Assembly (NCBI GenBank): GCA_030727405.1
Contig: JANRBR010000017.1
Location: forward strand, 1-64,000
Source: Crocinitomicaceae bacterium
GTDB lineage: Bacteria > Bacteroidota > Bacteroidia > Flavobacteriales_D > Crocinitomicaceae
DNA length: 64,000 nucleotides
Direction of reading: 5' to 3'
The stretch's first letter is position 1, and the number at the start of each line of letters is the position of its first letter. The notes below the pieces were generated by a model. It made no database searches, had not been told where the DNA came from, and was given only the letters and a program-made list of their open reading frames with translations. This document shows, one piece after another, positions 20,693-29,594 of this stretch. The translations under genes were made by a program, and so were the position numbers.

Positions 20693-22110
20693 TGAAAATC
20701 CTATACGGCATATTAATCATTTTTGTCACGCAAGGAGTACAGGCACAGTTTGTTCATCCAGCAAATAATAATGCCTTTCTTCAAACGGAAGTAGCCTCGG
20801 TTTATGTCACCATGTCTTCACAAGATGCCTGGACCATGGTAAACGATAGTTTATACAGTGACTTTCCTTTTGTTTCATCGGTCATCTATTCCAGTTCAAC
20901 CATTCAAGACACTATTTTAACGGTAGGAATCCACGTTCGAGGCAATACATCGAGGGATGCAGGCAAAAAATCATTTGAGCTTTCATTTAACACCTACGTT
21001 CAAGGCCGAAAGTATAGAGGTTTAGAAAAAATGAAATTGAATGGTGAACACAACGATGTTTCCATTTTGAGATCTAAATTAGCGAATGAATTGTGTGCTC
21101 AAGCCGGCATTATTGCTCCACGTACCAGTTATGTGAAATTATTCATCAATAATGTTTACAAAGGCTTGTATATAAACGTTGAGCATACAGACGATGAATT
21201 TATTCAAAAACGCTTTCCGAATGATCATACTGGTAATTTGTTTAAATGTTCCTATGGGTCAGATTTGACCTACCATGGAGCAGGTGTGGGTTATTATCAA
21301 AATACGTATGAATTAAAAACAAATGAACTTTCCAATGATTATTCAGGCTTGATTTATTTTATTAATATTTTAAATAATTCAACACCTACAAATTTTGTTT
21401 GTGACATTCAAGAAGTTTTTGATGTTGATTCTTATTTGAGAACCCTAGCCATGGAAATATTAATGGGACAATGGGATGGGTATGCCTATAACAAAAACAA
21501 TTTCTTCTTGTATGAAAGGCCTTCAGATGGTAAATTTATATTCATTGAATACGATTTGGACAATACCTTCGGCATCGATTGGTTTAACATCGATTGGTCC
21601 AGTCGATCCATCTATTCATGGGCCAATGCAAATCGGCCATTATACTCGAAATTGTTAGCGGTACCCTATTTTAAGGATCGGTTTAATTTTCACATGAAAG
21701 ACATCCTAACAAATGATTTTCAACCAAGTACGATTTTAAATTACCTTCAAAACACCCAAAATATGATTTCCAGTGCGGCCATATTGGATGATTTTAAAGG
21801 ATTGGACTACGGATTCACCGATCAAGATTTTTTAAATGCGATTGACCAAGCTTGGGGTTTTCATGTGACACAGTCGCTCAGTGAATACATTGAAAATAGG
21901 TATGCAACGGCTAATGCGCAAGTATTGAATTTTCAAGGAATTCAAAACCCATGTACAGTTGGAGTATTTGATTTGGAAATGAACAATGCATCGAAACCTA
22001 TGCAAGCTTTTGATTTGCTCGGAAGGGAAATCCCGCTGAATGCAAAAAATTGCATCAAAATGGTACGCTATGAAAATGGCACGGTTAAACAACTTTATGA
22101 ACATGAATAA
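20692..22110 (+). CDS. CotH-family (kinase-like) secreted protein
   Basis: A 472-residue exported protein of the CotH kinase-like family; the B. subtilis member phosphorylates spore-coat proteins, but the role of Bacteroidetes members is not established. Signal peptide 1-19 (GVQAQ). Family features: VRGNTSR, KSFELSF, LNGEHNDVSILRSKLANEL, KLFINNVYKGLYINVEHTDD, LFKCSYGSDL and the putative metal-site motif IEYDLDNTFG. A full T9SS domain is absent, but the end (FDLLGREIPLNAKN then VRYENGTVKQL) resembles the terminal part of one. The start ATG overlaps the TGA of the upstream amylase, and the next amylase begins before this stop, so translation is coupled to both. The single-codon upstream TTG is an alternative start. 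Confidence 0.85.
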   Translation: MKILYGILIIFVTQGVQAQFVHPANNNAFLQTEVASVYVTMSSQDAWTMVNDSLYSDFPFVSSVIYSSSTIQDTILTVGIHVRGNTSRDAGKKSFELSFNTYVQGRKYRGLEKMKLNGEHNDVSILRSKLANELCAQAGIIAPRTSYVKLFINNVYKGLYINVEHTDDEFIQKRFPNDHTGNLFKCSYGSDLTYHGAGVGYYQNTYELKTNELSNDYSGLIYFINILNNSTPTNFVCDIQEVFDVDSYLRTLAMEILMGQWDGYAYNKNNFFLYERPSDGKFIFIEYDLDNTFGIDWFNIDWSSRSIYSWANANRPLYSKLLAVPYFKDRFNFHMKDILTNDFQPSTILNYLQNTQNMISSAAILDDFKGLDYGFTDQDFLNAIDQAWGFHVTQSLSEYIENRYATANAQVLNFQGIQNPCTVGVFDLEMNNASKPMQAFDLLGREIPLNAKNCIKMVRYENGTVKQLYEHE

Positions 22111-24001
22111 GCGATTTTTTCTATCTATGGTAATCATTTGTGCTTTTCAACTCAATGCACAAGTATTAAAACATGTTGAGCCTGCGAACTGGTGGGTTGG
22201 AATGGAACACCATGAAGTTCAACTATTATTGCACGGCACAAATATTGCGCAATACCAAGTTGAAATTTCTGGACTACCAATTACAGGAATAATTAAAACG
22301 GAAAATCCCAATTACCTTTTCGTAAGTGTGGAAACAAAAGACAAAGTAGCTGGCACTTATCCAATCACACTAAAAGACAAGAAAAAGGAAATGGCTCATT
22401 TCGACTTCAAGTTAGAAGAACGAATGAACAATAGTGCGCAGCGTGAAAGTTATTCTTCCGCAGATGTGATCTACCTATTAATGCCGGATCGTTTTGCCAA
22501 TGCGAACGAAGGACTTGATACACATCCGGATACCAAAGAAGTATCTGATCGGGCAAATCCAGGTGGAAGACACGGTGGAGATATCATGGGAATTATTCAG
22601 CATTTGAATTACATCAAAGAATTGGGTGCGACCGCGATTTGGACCACTCCAATGCTCGAGGATAACGAAGAAACCTATTCATATCATGGTTATGCCCAGT
22701 CAGATTTGTATAAAATTGACCCACGTTATGGAACCAATTCTTGGTATAAAGAAATGGTACTTGAAGCACATCGCCAAGGATTAAAAGTCATCAAGGATGA
22801 AGTCCCGAATCACTGGTCGAGTAAACATTGGATGATTCAAGATTTGCCTTCGCAAGATTGGATCCATCAATTTCCATCGTTTACACGTTCAAGCTACCGA
22901 ACAAGTACGCAAATGGATCCCTATGCTTCCGAAAAGGACAAACGAGCATCCGAAGACGGTTGGTTCGATACAACCATGCCGGACATGAATCAATCCAATC
23001 CAATATTATTGACGTACTTGATTCAAAATACCATCTGGTGGATTGAATATGCGCAATTAGATGGACTACGTGTAGATACCTATTCTTACAATGAAAAAGA
23101 GGCGATTTCAAAATGGACCAAAGCCATTACAGACGAATACCCTCGTTTGAACATCATGGGTGAAGTTTGGATGCACAATCAAGCGCAAATTTCTTATTGG
23201 CAAAAAGAAAGTCCCGTAGGTGCGATTGATTCATACAATAGCTACCTTCCAACCGTTATGGATTTTACCATGCACGATGCATTCATGCAGGCTTTTAATG
23301 AAACGAAACAAGATTGGGACAAAGGTATGGTTCGATTTTACGACAATATTGCCAACGATTACTTGTATAAGGATCCTTCCAATTTGCTCGTGTTTTTTGA
23401 AAACCATGACACCAAACGCTTCAATGAATATTGTCCGAATCTCGCGGACTATAAATTAGCAATGACGCTTATTTCTACTACACGTGGCATTCCCCAGATT
23501 TATTATGGATCTGAAATAGGCATGAAAGGAAGCAAAGATCTAGGTGACGCAGATATTCGTCGGGACTTCCCTGGTGGTTGGGCGGCTGATCGTCACACCG
23601 CTTTTTGCAGCAGCGAAGATGGCAAGTGCCATGCTTATCAAACAGGACGTACACCAGAAGAGGAATCATATTTTCAGTTTACCAAGTCTTTATTGAATTG
23701 GAGAAAAAACAATAAAGTCATTCACGAAGGTAAATTGATGCAATTTGTTCCGGAAAATAATGTCTATGTCTATGCTCGTTACAAGGAGCCAAATGGGATG
23801 TATGATATGCCAGGGAAGCAGGTCGTTTTGGTGATAATCAATAACTCCACGAAGGAGGAAACGATTCGTTGGGACCGTTATCAAGAAATGATTCAAGGCA
23901 AAGAAATAGGTGTGGATGCACTGACCAATCAAACCGTAAATTTCGACCTTAAAACTGCTACAATTCCAGCAAAAACAGCTTACATTCTCGAAATTAAATA
24001 A
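22097..24001 (+). CDS. GH13 cyclomaltodextrinase/neopullulanase-like amylase
   Basis: A 634-residue exported glycoside hydrolase of the SusA/neopullulanase type. Signal peptide about 1-21 (FQLNAQ). An N-terminal beta domain (about 25-105) is followed by a GH13 barrel: YLLMPDRFANAN, DEVPNH (region I), GLRVDTYSY with nucleophile Asp327, IMGEVWMH with acid/base Glu356, and FFENHDTKRF with Asp438. No T9SS domain is present, so a periplasmic location is likely, where imported oligosaccharides would be cut. It overlaps the CotH gene by 14 nt; the alternative ATG six bases downstream (22103) is equally plausible. It is followed 2 nt later by the GH31 gene. Confidence 0.92.
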   Translation: MNMNKRFFLSMVIICAFQLNAQVLKHVEPANWWVGMEHHEVQLLLHGTNIAQYQVEISGLPITGIIKTENPNYLFVSVETKDKVAGTYPITLKDKKKEMAHFDFKLEERMNNSAQRESYSSADVIYLLMPDRFANANEGLDTHPDTKEVSDRANPGGRHGGDIMGIIQHLNYIKELGATAIWTTPMLEDNEETYSYHGYAQSDLYKIDPRYGTNSWYKEMVLEAHRQGLKVIKDEVPNHWSSKHWMIQDLPSQDWIHQFPSFTRSSYRTSTQMDPYASEKDKRASEDGWFDTTMPDMNQSNPILLTYLIQNTIWWIEYAQLDGLRVDTYSYNEKEAISKWTKAITDEYPRLNIMGEVWMHNQAQISYWQKESPVGAIDSYNSYLPTVMDFTMHDAFMQAFNETKQDWDKGMVRFYDNIANDYLYKDPSNLLVFFENHDTKRFNEYCPNLADYKLAMTLISTTRGIPQIYYGSEIGMKGSKDLGDADIRRDFPGGWAADRHTAFCSSEDGKCHAYQTGRTPEEESYFQFTKSLLNWRKNNKVIHEGKLMQFVPENNVYVYARYKEPNGMYDMPGKQVVLVIINNSTKEETIRWDRYQEMIQGKEIGVDALTNQTVNFDLKTATIPAKTAYILEIK

Positions 24002-24003
24002 GC

Positions 24004-26430
24004 ATGAAAAAGCTACTCTTTTTCCTTTTTGTTTCTACCATTAGTTGGGGACAAAATGCAACGCGTCAATTTGTCTCCATTGAAAAAGCAGACAATGGTT
24101 TCAAAGTAAAAGTTTCCGATGGTGCGTATTATTTTTCAGCATGGTCCGCAAAGATCGTCGAAACGACTTTTATCCCAAATGGACAAGTGCATTCTGCAAC
24201 ATCACATGCTGTTGTAGCTCCCGTTAATTCGGACATCCTTGAGATGGATTCGTTGCAAGGAATAATCAGTTTGACAACCAACGAGGAATTAAAAATTGAC
24301 ATTCAAAAAAAACCATTTCAGATTAGTTACTGGTATATGAAAAAACCGGTCATTTCTGAAAATTGGGGCTATGAGAAATCAGATGAAGCAGAAAAAATAC
24401 ATTTCAATTTAACCCAAGATGAATTGCTTTATGGAGCAGGGGCACGTGCTTTGGGAATGAACCGACGCGGTTATCGTTTGCAATTGTACAACCGTGCGCA
24501 TTATGGATACGAAGAACATTCAGAATTGATGAATTACACGATGCCAATGGTCGTTTCGAATAAATGTTATGCCATTCATTTCGATAATGCACAAATTGGC
24601 TATTTGGATTTAGATTCAAAAAAGAACAATGTGTTGACCTATGAAACAATCGGAGGACGCAAAACCTATCAAGTGATTGTGGGGGATGATTGGAAAGATC
24701 TCTTGTCAGAATACACCGATTTAACTGGACATCAACCCATGCCTCCGCGATGGGCATTTGGTAATTTTGCGAGCCGTTTTGGTTACCATTCGGAAACTGA
24801 AGCGAGAAATGTGGTGAATCAATTTCGAAAAGATTCCATTCCATTGGATGCGATTATTTTCGATTTATATTGGTTTGGAAAAGAAATTCAAGGAACACTC
24901 GGTAATTTGTCCTTTTACACCGATTCCTTTCCGCATCCGAAAGAGATGATTCAGGATTTCACGAATCAACAAGTAAAAACAGTGTTGATTACGGAGCCAT
25001 TCATTTTAACTACCTCCAAAAAATGGCAAGAAGCATCAGATAAAAAAATCTTGGGAACCAATGAACTTGGTGCTCCTTTTACCTATGATTTTTATTTCGG
25101 CAACACCGGATTAATCGACGTATTTAAACCGGAAGCTAGAAATTGGTTCTGGGACATTTACAAGGATTTACATCAATACGGTGCACGCGGATTTTGGGGT
25201 GATTTAGGTGAGCCCGAGGTACATCCCGCAAAATTAAAGCATGCCGTTGGCTACGCTGATGAAGTTCATAACATTTATGGACATGAATGGGCAAAGTTAA
25301 TTTATGAAGGCTATCAAAAAGATTACCCAAATGAACGTCCTTTTATCTTGATGCGTTCAGGGAGTTCTGGAACACAGCGTTTCGGAATCATTCCCTGGTC
25401 TGGTGATGTTAACCGAACTTGGGGAGGATTGCGACCGCAGGTGGAAATAAGTTTGCAAATGGGACTGCAAGGAATTGCCTATATGCATTCAGATTTAGGC
25501 GGATTTGCAGGTGCGAATGATGATCCAGAATTGTATGTTCGTTGGTTGCAATACGGTGTTTTTCAACCGATTTTTCGTCCACATGCCCAACAGGAAGTTG
25601 CAAGCGAGGCAATATTTAAAGACGAGAAAACCAAGCAACTTGCGAAAGAAGCCATCGAATTACGTTACCAAATGTTGCCATATAACTATTCATTGGCCTT
25701 CGAAAATCACGTGCATGGAACACCCTTGATGCGTCCAGTTTTCATGGAGGACACAAACGCGAAATGGACGGAGTCAAGCGCAGATGAATACATGTGGGGC
25801 AGTTGTTTTTTGGTGAATCCAATTACAAAAAAGATAGAAGCTAATTCTTTGCCCATTCAAGTGGTGCATGCGCCGGCAGGAACATGGTATGATTTTAAGT
25901 CCGGCAGAGAAGCAACTCCTTTGCACATTGAGACAGGAGATATAAGTACAGATGAACCAAACATAAAAACGGATCAGAAATTCTTGATTGGTGGAGATTT
26001 GTCCTCGATTCCAGTATTGGTAAAAGGAGGTTCTTTTGTTCCTTTATCACCCGTTTTTCAGTCCACCGAAGCCTATGTTGATACAGCTGTTACCATTCAT
26101 TATTACGATGCAGAGGAGCTGACAACAAGCGAGGGTATTTGGTACGAGGATGATGGAGTTACCAACGAAGCATATGAGAAAGGACTATATAAATACCTTT
26201 ATATGAAAATGACGCAATCATCAAAGAAAACCAAATTGACCTTTGCTCCGCACTATGGTGAGTTGATACAAAAGAATGAGTTTATTTTTGATGTGTGCAT
26301 TCATTCAGAACGAATTCCCAAACGCATTTTGATTAATGGAAAGAAAATTAAATTCAATGCTGCTAACCAACACATCCAGTTGGAATTGAAATTATCCGAG
26401 AAAGTTCAAAACATTCAATTGAATTGGTGA
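24004..26430 (+). CDS. GH31 alpha-glucosidase
   Basis: An 808-residue exported enzyme releasing alpha-linked glucose from maltodextrin ends. Signal peptide 1-16 (STISWG). The N-terminal galactose-mutarotase-like domain (to about 235) leads into the barrel at QPMPPRWAFGNFASRFGY. The nucleophile Asp400 lies in GFWGDLGEPE and the acid/base Asp468 in PWSGDVNRTWGG. C-terminal beta domains contain VLVKGGSFVPL and YEDDGVTNEAYEKG. The Bacteroides Sus system uses a GH97 (SusB) at this step; here a GH31 takes that place. Last gene before the susC promoter. Confidence 0.94.
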   Translation: MKKLLFFLFVSTISWGQNATRQFVSIEKADNGFKVKVSDGAYYFSAWSAKIVETTFIPNGQVHSATSHAVVAPVNSDILEMDSLQGIISLTTNEELKIDIQKKPFQISYWYMKKPVISENWGYEKSDEAEKIHFNLTQDELLYGAGARALGMNRRGYRLQLYNRAHYGYEEHSELMNYTMPMVVSNKCYAIHFDNAQIGYLDLDSKKNNVLTYETIGGRKTYQVIVGDDWKDLLSEYTDLTGHQPMPPRWAFGNFASRFGYHSETEARNVVNQFRKDSIPLDAIIFDLYWFGKEIQGTLGNLSFYTDSFPHPKEMIQDFTNQQVKTVLITEPFILTTSKKWQEASDKKILGTNELGAPFTYDFYFGNTGLIDVFKPEARNWFWDIYKDLHQYGARGFWGDLGEPEVHPAKLKHAVGYADEVHNIYGHEWAKLIYEGYQKDYPNERPFILMRSGSSGTQRFGIIPWSGDVNRTWGGLRPQVEISLQMGLQGIAYMHSDLGGFAGANDDPELYVRWLQYGVFQPIFRPHAQQEVASEAIFKDEKTKQLAKEAIELRYQMLPYNYSLAFENHVHGTPLMRPVFMEDTNAKWTESSADEYMWGSCFLVNPITKKIEANSLPIQVVHAPAGTWYDFKSGREATPLHIETGDISTDEPNIKTDQKFLIGGDLSSIPVLVKGGSFVPLSPVFQSTEAYVDTAVTIHYYDAEELTTSEGIWYEDDGVTNEAYEKGLYKYLYMKMTQSSKKTKLTFAPHYGELIQKNEFIFDVCIHSERIPKRILINGKKIKFNAANQHIQLELKLSEKVQNIQLNW

Positions 26431-26442
26431 TAAAATTCTATG

Positions 26443-26460
26443 TGTCAACTTGACATTAAG
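26443..26460 (+). promoter_or_regulatory. Candidate operator 2 of the starch locus
   Basis: TGTCAA-C-TTGACA is a perfect 6+1+6 inverted repeat followed by TTAAG, and shares TGTCAAyyTGACAyTAAG with the element upstream of the starch-binding protein gene. It covers the TTG of the susC -33 element, so a bound protein would compete with, or position, RNA polymerase. Confidence 0.6.
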
Positions 26461-26480
26461 AAAAATAAAAAATATATTTG
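26450..26480 (+). promoter_or_regulatory. Promoter of susC-susD
   Basis: TTG (26450-26452), a 20-nt spacer and TATATTTG (26473-26480) match the Bacteroidetes primary-sigma consensus TTTG-N19-21-TAnnTTTG. The start codon is 30 nt downstream. The gap after the GH31 gene therefore probably contains a second promoter, so that susCD can be expressed apart from the enzymes. Confidence 0.75.
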
Positions 26481-26510
26481 ATTCACTAAAACGAGAAATT
26501 ACAAACTAAA

Positions 26511-29500
26511 ATGACTTCTATGGTTCAAAAAATTACACGAACATTTGCTGTATTTACCAGTTTTATGTTGGTATCCATTCTTTCTTTTGCGCAAAATGCA
26601 AGCGTGAAAGGATTGGTGAAAGATGCCGACGGACAAGCTTTATACAATGCATCTGTAACAGTTGAAGGTAAGTACAAGGGTGCGATGACAAACGAAAAAG
26701 GTTACTATGAAATCTCTGGTTTGTCCGCAGGAAAGTATACTTTGATTTATCGCTTCATGGGAATGGAGACTGTTAAACAAAACATTGAATTGCAGGAAAA
26801 TCAAGCTTTAATCAAGGACATGACCTTGCAATCAAGAGCAAAGGAGGAAAATGAAGTAGTTGTTATTGGTTATGGTACTTCTCGAACAAAAGACTTGACA
26901 GGTTCCGCAACGGTCATCAACGAGAAAAATTTCGTTCAAGGTTCACTTTCCTCGCCTGAGCAATTGATCATGGGTAAAGTCGCAGGTCTAAAAGTTACCT
27001 CTAACGATGGCGCTCCTGGATCTGGAAGCACCTTGCGTTTGCGCGGTGGAACCTCGATTAATGCAAGCAACGACCCGTTAATCGTGGTAGATGGAGTTCC
27101 TTTAGATAATGGTGGAATTGCTGGTGTAGCAAATCCATTGTCTTTAATTAATCCGAACGACATCGCTTCTTTTGTAGTTTTAAAAGATGCATCGGCTACA
27201 GCGATCTATGGTTCACGTGCAGCGAATGGTGTCATCATTATCACAACCAAAAAAGGGGATGGTGGTAAAAATGCGCCATTGAAAATTGTGTTAGACACTA
27301 AAATATCTCAGTCAACCATTGCAAAATATGCAGATGTATTGAGTGCGGACTCATTGCGTTCCCTTGTCAATGCGAGAGGAACCAATGCTCAGAAAGCCTT
27401 GCTAGGAGATTCTTCTACCGATTGGCAAAAACAAGTTTTTCGCAATGCAATGGTGTTAGACAACAACCTATCCATAACAGGTGGCATCAAGAATTTCCCT
27501 TACCGATTGTCCATTGGTAACAGAAATGAAAACGGAATCTTAAAAAGAGATCAATTCAACCGTACTTCAGTTGGTTTGAATATGAGTCCTTCATTCTTCA
27601 ATAATACCTTGTTACTAGAATCCAATTTGAAATACATTCAAACCAATTCGTTCTTTGCCAATCGCGGTGCTTTAGGAGCGGCTTATTTTGACCCAACACA
27701 ACCAATTTACTCTGGAAATGAGAATTACAACGGGTATTTCGAATGGGTTGATAATGGAAAACCAAATACATTGTCTGCAAGAAATCCATTGGGATTGATC
27801 AATCAAACAGAAGACGTAAGTAAAGTAAACCGTGCGATTGCAAACGCGAAATTAAGCTACAGTTTTCCAACAATCGAAGGATTGAAAGCCATTGTGAATG
27901 TTGGAGGTGATTTCTCGGAAGGAAATGGTTATGTGATTACGGACTCCAATTCTGCAGCAGGTTATTTTACAAACGGTCGATATTCTGAGTATTTATCTAG
28001 AAAAGAAAACAAATTGATCGAAACCTATGCAAATTATAACTCAGGTGATCGTTTTAATGACCAAGTACTAGATTTCACTGCTGGATATTCTTACCAAGAT
28101 TGGATGAGTAGAGGTCCAAATAATCCTGCCTACAATCAAGCACAAGATTCAATTATTCAACCAGCTTCTAGTCCATTCCCGAATTACACGAAAAATGTAT
28201 TATTATCTTATTATGCTCGTGCTATTTATAGTTACAAAGGAAGGTATATTGTGAATGCATCTTTACGTAGAGATGGATCTTCTCGCTTCAGTCCAGAACA
28301 ACGTTGGGGCTTATTCCCGGCGGTTTCTGCAGCGTGGTTGATTAATGAAGAAAATTTCCTGAAGGATTCTAAAACGATCAACATGTTGAAATTACGTGCT
28401 GGTTGGGGTATTACTGGTCAACAAGACGGGATTGGTGATTACTCATACATAGGAAACTATTTCCTTGGTGCATCGACTGCTCAATATGCGTTTGGAGGAC
28501 AATATTACCAAGTACTACGTCCAGCAGGATTCGATGCAAATTTGAAGTGGGAGACCACGACTAGTTACAATTTTGGTTTGGACTTTGGATTTAAAAACGA
28601 TCGTTTTTCTGGAAGTATCGATGTTTACCGCAAAGAAACAAGTGACTTATTGGCAACGGTTCCGGTGCCAGCAGGTACAAATTTCACCAACGAGATTTTA
28701 ACGAATGTTGGTGGGATGAGAAACCAAGGGGTTGAATTGAGTCTGAATGTAGGTTTAATTGCTACCAAAAACATGCGTTTGGATTGGACGGTGAATGGAA
28801 CATATAATGAAAACAGCGTAACGAAATTATCGCGTGTAGCCGACACCACTTCTCCAGGTGTACTAGTAGGTGGAATTGGTGGTGGAATTGGTAATACCAT
28901 CCAAGTTCACCAAGTTACATATCCTACTTTCACTTATTTTGTATTAGAGCAACAATACGATTCAAATGGTGACATGATTCAGGTTGGTGAATTGGCTAAC
29001 GTAGATGTAAATAATGACGGTGTAGTAACTGCGGCTGATAAATGGAAAGACACAAGTGCATATGTTGATCGAAACAATGATGGTATCATCAATATTGATG
29101 ACCGTTACTATGCGGGTCAAGCAGCAGCAAAGATGTTCCTAGGAACAGCATTTAACTTTACTTACAAAAAATGGTATGCTGGTTTCTCCATGAGAAGTGA
29201 ACTTGGCGCAACCATCTACAATAACTTGCACTCGAATAGCGCTACTTTCCAAACAGTTGATGGAACGAAAAAATATTTGAACAACATCAGCTCGCTTTAT
29301 TACGAAGATGAGGTTCAAAAAACCACGACAAATCAGTTATTATCTGATCACTATTTGGAAAAAGCAGATTTCTTACGCATGGACTTCGTGAACATTGGTT
29401 ATCGTTTTGGTAAATTGAAATTCACGAACAACAAGCTTGGTTTGAATGCAAGCTTTACCGTGCAAAACGTTTTTGTTGTAACGAATTACAAAGGACAAGA

Positions 29501-29582
29501 TCCTGAGGTGAACGGAGGAATTGATAACAATTTCTACCCACGTCCACGAGTTTACTCATTGAACCTAACATTTGACTTCTAA
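26511..29582 (+). CDS. susC: SusC/RagA-family TonB-dependent outer-membrane transporter
   Basis: A 1023-residue outer-membrane barrel that imports oligosaccharides with its SusD lid. Signal peptide about 1-27 (ILSFAQ); carboxypeptidase-regulatory-like domain about 30-105; TonB-box-like EVVVIGYGT at 115-123; plug domain with PLIVVDGVPLDNG and DASATAIYGSRAANGVIIIT; then the beta-barrel, ending RPRVYSLNLTFDF with terminal Phe. Substrate (starch or maltooligosaccharides) is inferred from the adjoining GH13/GH31 genes. susD follows after a few bases. A second ATG three codons in is an alternative start. Confidence 0.95.
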   Translation: MTSMVQKITRTFAVFTSFMLVSILSFAQNASVKGLVKDADGQALYNASVTVEGKYKGAMTNEKGYYEISGLSAGKYTLIYRFMGMETVKQNIELQENQALIKDMTLQSRAKEENEVVVIGYGTSRTKDLTGSATVINEKNFVQGSLSSPEQLIMGKVAGLKVTSNDGAPGSGSTLRLRGGTSINASNDPLIVVDGVPLDNGGIAGVANPLSLINPNDIASFVVLKDASATAIYGSRAANGVIIITTKKGDGGKNAPLKIVLDTKISQSTIAKYADVLSADSLRSLVNARGTNAQKALLGDSSTDWQKQVFRNAMVLDNNLSITGGIKNFPYRLSIGNRNENGILKRDQFNRTSVGLNMSPSFFNNTLLLESNLKYIQTNSFFANRGALGAAYFDPTQPIYSGNENYNGYFEWVDNGKPNTLSARNPLGLINQTEDVSKVNRAIANAKLSYSFPTIEGLKAIVNVGGDFSEGNGYVITDSNSAAGYFTNGRYSEYLSRKENKLIETYANYNSGDRFNDQVLDFTAGYSYQDWMSRGPNNPAYNQAQDSIIQPASSPFPNYTKNVLLSYYARAIYSYKGRYIVNASLRRDGSSRFSPEQRWGLFPAVSAAWLINEENFLKDSKTINMLKLRAGWGITGQQDGIGDYSYIGNYFLGASTAQYAFGGQYYQVLRPAGFDANLKWETTTSYNFGLDFGFKNDRFSGSIDVYRKETSDLLATVPVPAGTNFTNEILTNVGGMRNQGVELSLNVGLIATKNMRLDWTVNGTYNENSVTKLSRVADTTSPGVLVGGIGGGIGNTIQVHQVTYPTFTYFVLEQQYDSNGDMIQVGELANVDVNNDGVVTAADKWKDTSAYVDRNNDGIINIDDRYYAGQAAAKMFLGTAFNFTYKKWYAGFSMRSELGATIYNNLHSNSATFQTVDGTKKYLNNISSLYYEDEVQKTTTNQLLSDHYLEKADFLRMDFVNIGYRFGKLKFTNNKLGLNASFTVQNVFVVTNYKGQDPEVNGGIDNNFYPRPRVYSLNLTFDF

Positions 29583-29594
29583 AAAATGATGGCC

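Noticed and set aside
22040-22096. Longer N-terminus for the second GH13
   Set aside because: It would put a non-signal sequence before a clear signal peptide and lies wholly inside the CotH gene.
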